A DNA stretch of 64,000 bases from Phyllostachys edulis. Lineage: Eukaryota > Streptophyta > Magnoliopsida > Poales > Poaceae. The DNA lies in contig CM070548.1 in the NCBI GenBank assembly GCA_036346405.1, positions 53,164,279 to 53,228,278 on the forward strand. The letters run 5' to 3'. Position 1 is the first letter of the stretch. Each line of letters opens with the position of its first letter. Below the pieces are notes generated by a model. That model saw nothing but the letters and a program-made list of their open reading frames with translations. It had not been told where the DNA came from and made no database searches. A program made the translations under genes and the position numbers. Below are positions 56,651 through 64,000 of the stretch, piece after piece.

Positions 56651-56713
56651 CGGTTGGAGCAAATGCTCCTGCAGGTTAGTTGGAGCGTGGTAGTACAATA
56701 ATGAAGTAATATG

Positions 56714-56715
<2 letters not shown>

Positions 56716-56775
<60 letters not shown>
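56716..56775. repeat. AT dinucleotide microsatellite
   Basis: About 30 uninterrupted AT units. Overlapping Tyr/Ile open frames are artefacts of this repeat. Confidence 0.97.
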
Positions 56776-56777
<2 letters not shown>

Positions 56778-57744
56778 GTACTTGGCTAATGTATGGCAAT
56801 GTGCAAACAAATATGCGAGCACTTCAACCTCGACTTGATGGCTCTCAGGCACTTCAACCTCAACTTGATGGCCCTACACCGGGGGAACCACTGCCTAACT
56901 TATCTCCTCCGGTTAGTAACTACATACTGATTATTATATTGTTAGTCTCTTATGAGTGCTTGAGTCAGAAGACATTGAAATGACATGCAATGTAATTATT
57001 GGTCGCTACTGCAAATATATGAGTCTATATTGTGTATGGTTAGAGGCCAGAATGATAAATGTGCTAGCTTCATGGATGGCACGAATGCTGTGTGTCCCAT
57101 GCCAGGAGGTAGGAGTATATAGCATTCCATGTTTGTGCGATTAAGTTGCCCACCACATGTTTGTTTTAATGCCTAACTGAGAATTAGATTTCTTGTCTAG
57201 TTTCAGTGAATCCTTAGTTTGGTTGCCATAATCAATGCAGCGATGGTGGGGGAGTTTAAACGCTTTTTTCCTCCACATAATATAAGTAGCAGCCAATTTT
57301 CTATCTATTTTTGTGTTAACATACTGCAATCACTTGTTGTACCTACTGTGATTTTTTTTACTAAACTGGAGCTAACTCTAGAATACCATGAAACTAACAA
57401 TTTGTTTTATTTAACAAATCTTCAGCTTGTAATTTCAGATGTCAAATGTTGTGTTATGTTTATTTATTTGATGTGAACGGTTAACATTTCTATATCATTT
57501 TCATCATTGTGACAATTGGTTGGGTCAGCGATATTTCTGTGTTGTCTTTCATTGGATGTGTTATCCCCTAAACTGTGTTAGATGCCTTCAATGGTAGATC
57601 CAGCTGAAATGCATGCTCTCATTGAAAATTATGCATTATTTGATGAAATGAACAATCTTGATCTGAAATGAATGCACTCATTGAAAATTATGCAGATTTC
57701 TTATAATGTGATTTCTTATGAAAATGTAATGAACGGCGGGATCA
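56776..57744. other. Non-coding 3' part of CACTA-1
   Basis: Short Gln/Pro-rich reading near 56,800-56,910 (two copies of LQPxLDG) may be the end of the second gene. A direct repeat with CTCATTGAAAATTATGCA occurs near 57,618 and 57,675. No other gene seen. Confidence 0.4.
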
Positions 57745-57868
57745 ATGGTAGATCCAGCTGCTTCTGGTGCTAATGCTAGTGGTAATGCTAATGCTGAAGA
57801 TGGTGCACGTGTTAGTTGCCCAAATGAAGATCATGTGAATGTGTCCATCGCCGAGAGGCCACCACCAG
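57745..57868 (+). pseudogene. Possible captured exon
   Basis: The open frame MVDPAASGANASGNANAEDG continues to VSCPNEDHVNVSIAERPPP and ends at a GGTGCTTG donor-like site (GT at 57,869-57,870). No clear acceptor is seen. I do not recognise the gene. Confidence 0.3.
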
Positions 57869-58286
57869 GTGCTTGCTATTTTCATGATCTACTTGTGCAA
57901 ACATGAACATTCATAACAAGTGATGTTTCCATTATGCAAGTATGAGTCTGGATTATGTAATTAACAACTAGTAAAAAAACCATTGTCTCATATGAATCAA
58001 AGCTTAGTGCAAAAATTCATGAGAGAGAGAGAGACTCATATTTTGTTTGTTTTGTCTCTATAGATCATGCACGTTTGTTGAAGTTGCCCTAGTTTATCAA
58101 ATGGAAATGGTATAAATCATGAAGACAAGCATACTAAGATTTCATCAACAACATTGATAACAAGTGATGTTTTCATTATGTTAGAAAGTAACACTTGTTC
58201 TCAGTCAAATGCATCTTTTCATGTAATGTCAATTCCTTGCTTTTGTTGTAAGATGGCACTAATATTAAGTTTTGTTGTATCTGTAG

Positions 58287-58394
58287 AACTCACAAAATGA
58301 TGCTAGACTAATACGTATGAAACCCCGTGATCCCCGTCGCATCCTCCATAGTAACATAGTACAGAAGATTGAAGCAGGAAATTCTGTGCAAATG
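58287..58394 (+). pseudogene. Captured exon with an RMKPRDPRRILHSN motif
   Basis: 108 bp (36 codons) lie between a TTGTTGTATCTGTAG acceptor and a GTAGCA donor. The product contains LIRMKPRDPRRILHSNIVQK. From memory this resembles a segment of plant RNA polymerase II C-terminal-domain phosphatases of the CPL3 type, but I am not sure. It lies within 120 bp of the CACTA-1 3' end and has no relation to transposase genes. Confidence 0.45.
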
Positions 58395-58513
58395 GTAGCA
58401 ATGATATTGTGCTTTTGTTTAATGCATTACAGATAAGACTGTGTGAAATTATTACTTGGAACTGTTATATGTATCATGCCTTATGCCTAGATTTTCGAAT
58501 TTGAACTCGAATG

Positions 58514-58947
58514 TTGAGGAGCTTGTCAATATGTAACTTGATTGCCTCCTTCTGATTAGGTGCGAAATGCCGGAGCTTCTGCTTGACCGGTTTTTTGTCA
58601 GGCTGGAGAGCTGGCCTATGCTCGATCACCTCCCTAGGGACTCCGGGCATGTCGGACGCCTGCCAGGCGAATACGTCCCGATTTGCTTGGAGGAAGGAGA
58701 CGAGTGACTCTTCCTATTTGTGGTTGAGTCCTGCCCCAACCAGTACCTTTTGGTCGGATGTATCAGCGTTTCTTGACCCAGACGAAGTGTTGATGCCTCC
58801 TGAAGGAGCGCCTTTGTTGAGTGGTATCTCCTTGGTCTGGTCGGAAGGCTTTGGAGTCATTTTTGACTTTAAGTGCTTGACCTGTATAGGTGACGGGTTA
58901 GTTTCCCTGGTCGGAAGTTCATCGACCAGTTCTAAGGACTTCCGATT
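58514..58947 (-). pseudogene. pol: Tat polyprotein, segment before the reverse transcriptase
   Basis: The frame reads LVSFLQANRDVFAWQASDMP, GVPREVIEHRPALQPD, KPVKQKLRHFAPNQKEAIKL and HIDKLL, where CACTA-1 breaks it; the next residues, KAGFIREV, lie at 43,432. This is the linker between protease and reverse transcriptase in Tat elements. A TAG at 58,711-58,713 interrupts it. The upstream end is cut by the Sirevirus LTR at 58,948. Confidence 0.85.
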
Positions 58948-60868
58948 TGTAGGATCGTATGGCACAATCAGAGGGGGGTGAATGATTTGCAACGGATTTG
59001 TCCTTCAATAATTTCAGCCGAAACCTTATTGCTAAACCTTTCTAAAAGCTTCTTTTCGATCACCTCAAAAAACCTCTCTGGATGTCTTCAAAAGACCTCC
59101 AAAAGAACTTCTCAAGACACTATCAAAACACAGCAGAACAAAATGAAACTCCGGAGACAATATTGAATCAATCTAAATTGTATTGCTCACTGACTTTGAT
59201 TCGTGGCTACAAGGTGCCCTTCAAGCACCCCTCACAATCTTCCTCGGAAGACCTCTCAAAGTTTCACCAAAACGCTGTAGCAAAATAGCAACACAACCGA
59301 ACAGCAAAAGCTACGGCCAAAACTATCTCAACAGATTCACACAGCTCACAGGTTAGCTCCTAACCCTCCTCTATTTATAACCTAGAGTCCTATCCATGTC
59401 CAACACGACACCGACACGGACTCTATCTCAAAAACGTCCAGATTTGGAATTCCTTCCAAATCTGTCACCCTTTCCAAAACAACCACGTCGCAAGCCTCCA
59501 GGACTCCATCCCATAGCTTCCAGCGCGCACCCCTTGATCTCCACATGCTCCAGCGCAAGCTCAAACATCTCGCAACATCCACGACCACCAAGACCTCAGA
59601 TCTCCCCAATCCTAGTCCGAGTCCTCGTCACGACAATAGTTGCCTTCACACTCAACCTGCACATGCAAAGACCAAAAAAACTAAATCTTGGCACAAGTTC
59701 TCTAACTTGACCATCCATTAGCTCACACACACCCATAAACACTATCATGCAACCTGCAAGACTCACGAATTTAACAAACCCTAAGTCAAAACCCCAAAGT
59801 GGCAACTTTCCAGAGTACAATCGGTACTACCGCCATTGTACGTCTGGTACTACCGCACACGCGGTCGTACCGCTCAAGACACTGTGGAACTACCGCTCAT
59901 TGAGAAATCTCAAGATCTTCCAAAAACATGCTCTCTGTAATTTCCATACCGCAACATTGCGGTCATACCTTTGTCTTGGTATTACCAGCGTTCAAAGTCT
60001 TTCATCATACCGCTTGGTCGTTCCACTCAAGACTCCGGATCATCCGATTTTCATTTAAGCATCCCTGTCGAAGCTTTCTCTTTCGAAAAACCAAGTGTGG
60101 TACTCTGACCATTAACACACCGGTACTCTTAGGACAACACGGTACTACCGCGTTCATCGATGGTATGATTGTTTTGCAAAACTTCTCACGAACCTCAAAG
60201 CATTTACTGTTCAAGGTCCGAACGTTCCCGTGAATATCCACTGTTGGGTTTCAAATCAACGACTCACAAATCTTTCGTCTCGGACGGTCCAAACGTTACA
60301 ACAATAACAGCCGTCAGATTTCAGATCACGGGCTCACATTCCTTGAGACGTTCGGACGGTCCGAACATTCATCTCAATATCAACCGTTAGATCAAGATCT
60401 AACGAACCGAGCAAACGCACCAGAAAAAATGACTTGCGGTACTACCGTAAACTACTCGCGGTACTACCGCAAAGCGGTAGTTCCGTGAAAACAACGCCGG
60501 TATTACCGCAACACGAAAAAGCTCAAAAACTTCAGAACAAAGCCCTTTTTGCCACGTGGACGCTCCAGATCAGGATCTAATGATTCGAGCTAAAACTCGT
60601 TCGAAAACAAGACCTGCGGTACTACCGCTGCACACCCGTGGTCATACCGCACTTCGGTAGTTCCGCATGTACAAAGCCGGTACTACCGATAATCCTGACA
60701 AGAACTGATTTTCAACAGAAACTAACAGAACTCAAATGCAAGTTAGTTGAAGAGCACAAACAAGTTCCAGAGACAATGTATGCAACTTAAAACACCAAGA
60801 CTAAGTCTTCCTTATTCTCAATGTGTTTATCATCAAATATCATGACCAAAAAACCTCTTGGTCTTACA
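58948..60868 (-). repeat. Sirevirus 3' LTR
   Basis: 1,921 bp. On the minus strand it starts TGTAAGACCAAGAGG right after GGGGAGAT and ends CACCCCCCTCTGATTG...CGATCCTACA. The C-rich block near the end is usual for the family. Open frames inside are not genes. Confidence 0.78.
59820..60690. repeat. Cluster of palindromic GCGGTACTACCGC motifs in the LTR
   Basis: The core GGTACTACCG (one copy with GGTATTACCG) occurs near 59,823, 59,847, 60,141, 60,435, 60,454, 60,497, 60,617 and 60,680, with related CGGTAGTTCCG near 60,474 and 60,654. The motif is close to self-complementary. Sirevirus LTRs are reported to have conserved palindromic repeats in their promoter region; I do not recall the published consensus. 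Confidence 0.8.
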
Positions 60869-61060
60869 ATCTCCCCATTGATGAATACATTGACAATACA
60901 ACAAAATCAGGACATGAAAATTTTAAGACAGAAACTTTCAAAGTTGACAAGCAAAAAGAAAATTCCCCCCCTCAACACAGGAGAAGCAGATTTGCAAATT
61001 TCTCCAGTTTTCAAAGAGTTCTCCCCCTATGGCAAAGAACTCTAGTTTTCTCCCCCTTTG
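60869..61060 (-). other. Multiple polypurine tracts
   Basis: Minus-strand AATGGGGAGAT abuts the LTR. Further purine runs GAGGGGGGGAA (~60,965), ATAGGGGGAGAA (~61,022) and AAAGGGGGAGAA (~61,050) follow upstream. Repeated tracts here are a Sirevirus hallmark. Confidence 0.8.
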
Positions 61061-61487
61061 GCAATGTAATCATCAAGAACAGCAAAGAGGAATAATTCTA
61101 AACAAAGAGCAAAGAGAGTAAAAATCAAGAAACTTTAGAAACTATTCAAGCCATCGCTATAGGTTTTACAAGATTAACCAAGCCATCTTTATTGAGTAGA
61201 GCTATCTAGATCATATAAAGTCATGTATCATGTAGCACAAACAAGACAGTCTGTATACCAATTGTAAAACAATTTTAGGTTCATGATACCACTTGTAAAA
61301 TGATTTAAGCAATTTTAAATCCATGACAGGCATCTCAAACAATGACTAAGCAGATTATAAACATCACAAAAGGGCATCACCAAGAAAAGTTAGAGTCTAA
61401 CAATGAGATACAAGTTAAATCTAGATGAGCTAGCAGTCTCAATATAGCATCCTATTGCTTCACTGTCAATTCTTATTTGCATGTGGC

Positions 61488-61707
61488 ATGCTTGCAGCAT
61501 ACTTCTTTTCAAAGGTGGCATGCATGAAGCATACTTCTTTTCATATGAGCACTTTTGTGTGCATTTTTCCTTTTGAATATACACAGCTGTGTATGGTATG
61601 CTTGAAGCATACTTCTTTTCATGAGAGCACTTTTGTGTGCATATTTTTTGTTCTTTTTAAATACACAGCTATGCATGGCATGCTTGAAGCACACATCTTT
61701 TCATTTT
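61488..61707. repeat. Tandem repeats in the Sirevirus 3' region
   Basis: The block GGCATGCTTGAAGCATACTT plus CTTTTCAT occurs four times (near 61,486, 61,518, 61,596 and 61,678). The last three are spaced 78-82 bp apart with shared flanking sequence such as GAGCACTTTTGTGTGCAT and ATACACAGCT. Confidence 0.85.
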
Positions 61708-62297
61708 CTCAACCCTTTATACTTTTTATATATGACATGCCAAATTGAATGAGCATAACAAGATTGCATTGAGAGACATGCTGGCTACTAATCCAAGATT
61801 TAAAAAGACTCACAAACAAACTCATCCTCTTCCATGGACATCACAAAAGTGATAGTAATAATCAATCTAGTCAAAGAATTCAGCCATGTCATGAATTAGT
61901 TTTAATGTAGCAGATTTAATGAAACAGTCAATGAACAATGCTACCCAGCACATGAGTAAATATGATAAAGAAAGCTCTCTTACTCCATTAATTTCAATGG
62001 CTTGTACTTGATGAAATTGTTTGACAAGAATAATAATCAAAGCTTCTGAAATTCTTAAACACAAGCTCCCCCTTAGAACAAGCTTACTTTTCCAAAGAGC
62101 AAACTGAGCGAGAACAAGCAGTTTTGAAAAGGAGCAACAACCAGCAACTTTAAACTCAACAAGGTGAAAAGCAATATCACCCTTTCCACAAGAACTTAAC
62201 AAAAGAAGGTGGAGAACCATCAAATGTTCCAATCAAGCAAGAACCCAAAAGACTGGAATCAAATAAAAATTCATGTTCTCCAACCAAAAACAAAAAC
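61708..62297. other. Sirevirus 3' non-coding region
   Basis: No pol motif in any frame. A minus-strand purine run AAGGGGGAGCTTG lies at about 62,065-62,077. Confidence 0.55.
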
Positions 62298-63070
62298 TCA
62301 CATTGCAAAAGACACCGGTTTCACAGCCCTGGGGTTAGTGAGAAAAGTTTTGGGAACCCAATACTGAGATATACGATGTGGAGTGACAGCAACAAATCTA
62401 GAATTAGAACCATGTGTGTGAGACCAATTAGAATGTCGAAAAGAGGTCTGTCTAGCTTCCACTTGATTTGCATGCAAAGCTGAATTAGATTTACTTGAAT
62501 GAAAGCCCAAACCAGCATGAGAACCAGATTTAATATCATCATAGAAGTTTTCTAAAAACCTAGCTTTTGCATTAGTTCTAGGAACATCAACAGTAGATGC
62601 ACGTTTCTGATTTAAAGCATTCAACCTTTCCTTTTTCTCTTTTCTAGCTTTTCGAAAGCAAAACTGAACCAGATGACCTTCTCTACCACAGTGAGTACAT
62701 AAATACTTTTCTTGATGAGAAGTTGTAGTTTTTCCTTTTTGAATACTCACTGTAATAGATGGATCCTTTGCAAAACCAGGAGATTTAAACAAAACTTGTT
62801 TTGGTTTGATTCAACTTCACACTTTCCGTGTTCAAGAAGCTTAAGAATTTTGGGAGGATGATTCTTGACATGCTCAATGTAATTAAATCCTAGACCTTGG
62901 CTTTTAGTACTCACTCTTGATCTGTCTAGAATCATGTTCAGATTTTTCTTGCCAAAAGAAAATCTTTCCAAAGTGTCCTTAAGATATTCAATTTCTTTAG
63001 CTAGAGTAGAGCAAGTTGTGCCTTTGGATGATTCATTCACATTTTTCTTAGAAGTACTAGATCGAGCCAA
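62298..63070 (-). pseudogene. gag: Sirevirus gag, C-terminal half with second CCHC knuckle
   Basis: The first part (63,070-62,747) reads TLAKEIEYLKDTLERFSFGK and GLGFNYIEHVKNHPPK. After a frame change near 62,750-62,790 the second part carries the knuckle CTHCGREGHLVQFC, basic RKARKEKKERLNAL, and HRISQYWVPKTFLTNPR near the end. These blocks precede the protease in Sirevirus polyproteins. The frame stops at 62,298 and no protease follows, so the polyprotein is truncated. Gag would bind element RNA. Confidence 0.75.
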
Positions 63071-63115
63071 TCTTTCTTTTTCAAAGAAAATCGGTGAGTT
63101 GTTTAGTTAACGCTT

Positions 63116-63991
63116 CTATTTCTCTGTGAGTTTGGGACAATTAGAGCAAGAAAGAGTCTCATGATAAAGCATTTGTTGTATGGATTCTTGAGATGACTTA
63201 AGTCTAGCTTCTAGCAATTCACAGTTAGAGCCAGTTTTAGAATGAGCATTTAACATACTTGACTCTAAACAAATAGAACTAGACTTGAGCTTCCCAATTT
63301 CATTATATGCAACTTTTAGCTTATCATCACAAGAATCATGTTCCAGTTTTAAATTTTCAAATTTAGTATGAATTGCCCCAGCTGTCTCCAATTCAGAAAA
63401 TAGGACTTGACAACATTCACAAGACTCCTCATCAGGAAAAGAAGCCTTAAGTCTATCAATTTCAGAATTTAAGTCCTTAATAACAAGGTCATGTTTCTTT
63501 ACTTTCTTTTGATATTTCTTAAGCTCATTTGTCAATTTAAGCACAGCACGAGATAAATCAGTATAGGAGGGTTTTACCTCATCGTGGTCCTTTGTAGAGA
63601 TCATCATCATTATTAATTTCTTCACTACTTGCCATAAAGCACATCCCTGTGAAGTCCACCTCTTTTGCCTTCTTTTTATCTTCCTCATTGTTGCTTTCGA
63701 ATTATCCTCACTCAAATCAATCTCATCAAGTGCTGAAATTATCTTGTTGACCGCCTTACGATAATTTTGCTTCTTGTTTGAATCAATCTTGGATTTTGAA
63801 CGTCGAGCTGGTGCTTTGTCATCTTTAGCTTCCTTCCCTCTCAGCTTGGGACAATTCACCTTAATGTGGTTTGGTTCACCACATTCAAAGCATCTGATTG
63901 GACCTCCTCTCCTTCTTGATCTGACATCATTGATTGCTTTAGTCACCCTATTTGAGAGGAGTACAAGCTGTTCTTCTGGGATCTCCTCCAA
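63116..63991 (-). pseudogene. gag: Sirevirus gag, central part with first CCHC knuckle
   Basis: 291 codons, open toward the window edge, so the true N-terminus is probably outside. The knuckle CFECGEPNHIKVNCPK (C-x2-C-x4-H-x4-C) is at residues ~35-50, followed by a lysine/arginine-rich linker. Then comes a long coiled coil (about residues 150-290: LSRAVLKLTNELKKYQKKVK, KDLNSEIDRLKASF, KLKVAYNEIGKLKSS). Around residues 105-135 the sequence becomes basic and then Met-rich, as expected from compensating frame shifts in an ancestral acidic segment. The frame ends at a TAA near 63,116. Confidence 0.75.
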
Positions 63992-64000
63992 TTGTTCATC

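Larger units (their letters stand above)
43433..58513 (+). mobile_element. CACTA-1: En/Spm-type transposon inserted in the Tat polymerase gene
   Basis: The 5' terminus is CACTACCAGAAT at 43,433, preceded by CTT. The Tat coding sequence resumes at about 58,514, and its two halves join at the LL / KAGFIREV boundary, which fixes both ends. The 3' terminus is poor: CGAATG then TTGAGGAGC instead of a clear TAGTG. Inside, left to right: subterminal repeats, a duplicated leader segment, a foldback, a solo LTR, a GRF zinc-finger fragment, the TNP2-like gene, the Transposase_24-like gene and two captured exons. Length is 15.1 kb, about 11.9 kb without the solo LTR. Confidence 0.85.
35450..58947 (-). 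mobile_element. Tat-lineage Ty3/gypsy element, interrupted, 5' end outside the window
   Basis: On the minus strand, pol runs from 58,947 to 58,514, is cut by CACTA-1 (43,433-58,513), resumes at 43,432 and ends near 40,516. It is followed by an antisense gene region, a polypurine tract (36,136-36,150) and the 3' LTR (35,450-36,135). The upstream part is displaced by a Sirevirus inserted at 58,947/58,948. Motifs such as GKWRMCIDFIDLNKAC, WGLDIPRPFP and VERANGI, and an antisense gene between integrase and 3' LTR, are typical of Tat elements such as RIRE2 and Grande. Confidence 0.85.
58948..64000 (-). mobile_element. Sirevirus (Ty1/copia) element, gag present, pol missing, 5' part outside the window
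   Basis: The 3' LTR (58,948-60,868), several polypurine tracts (60,869-61,060), a long 3' non-coding region and a gag with two CCHC knuckles place it in the Sirevirus lineage. Between the end of the gag frame (62,298) and the polypurine tracts there are 1.2 kb with no protease, integrase, reverse transcriptase or RNase H motif. The element is therefore either an internal deletion or a gag-only non-autonomous form. CGATT (58,943-58,947) is the presumed target duplication; its partner is outside the window. Confidence 0.8.

Noticed and set aside
56608..56983. Tyr/Ile-rich open frames
   Set aside because: Direct translation of the AT dinucleotide repeat.
1..64000. tRNA or rRNA genes
   Set aside because: I saw no cloverleaf-like sequence with conserved A and B boxes and no rRNA core motifs; the tRNA-like match at 22,540 is a primer-binding site only.

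Overview
This window looks like repeat-rich, probably heterochromatic DNA from a grass (Poaceae). I find no intact host gene. Almost everything recognisable is a transposable element or a gene fragment carried by one. The grass assignment rests on the mixture of families: Tekay-like Ty3/gypsy elements with long LTRs starting TGTAACATC, a Tat-lineage gypsy with an antisense gene, a Sirevirus copia, and CACTA (En/Spm) elements with TNP2 and Transposase_24 genes. I cannot name the genus. Family assignments come from reading translated motifs, not from database searches.

Layout. 1-8,347: intergenic DNA with a Tekay-like LTR fragment (406-~1,330), a candidate TIR element carrying one MAPKKK exon (2,077-5,048; exon 3,328-3,390), and a second candidate TIR element carrying spliced gene fragments (5,298-7,850). 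8,348-24,983: a complete but dead Tekay-like gypsy element on the minus strand, with target duplication CCAAA. A 5.3-kb solo LTR (13,773-19,086, target duplication GAACA) is inserted exactly at its reverse-transcriptase catalytic motif. 24,989-26,549: the 3' end of a copia element whose RNase H is fused in frame to a fragment of a PRP22/DHX8-type DEAH helicase gene. 26,550-35,449: the left part of a CACTA element (CACTA-2), cut by a Tat-lineage gypsy whose 3' LTR starts at 35,450. That gypsy runs on the minus strand and is itself cut twice: by CACTA-1 (43,433-58,513), which holds a solo LTR (45,176-48,305), a 1.2-kb foldback and captured genes; and by a Sirevirus (from 58,948 past the window end). 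Nesting therefore reaches four levels: CACTA-2 > Tat gypsy > CACTA-1 > solo LTR.

Function. The gypsy elements encode Gag, protease, reverse transcriptase, RNase H and integrase, but all are broken. Several nonsense codons stand where the family has glutamine and are consistent with CAG-to-TAG change, as expected from decay of methylated cytosine in CHG context. Each CACTA element carries a TNP2-like transposase gene and a second gene of Transposase_24 type (with an Ulp1-like protease domain in CACTA-2); both sets are degenerate. The Tat element contains an antisense, intron-bearing gene with its own TATA box and phase-preserving splice sites. The Sirevirus copy has gag but no pol. The most interesting points are the helicase-copia fusion, the five tandem palindromes inside CACTA-2, the foldback inside CACTA-1, the phase-correct captured exons, and an LTR deletion that removed the promoter of the 5' LTR.
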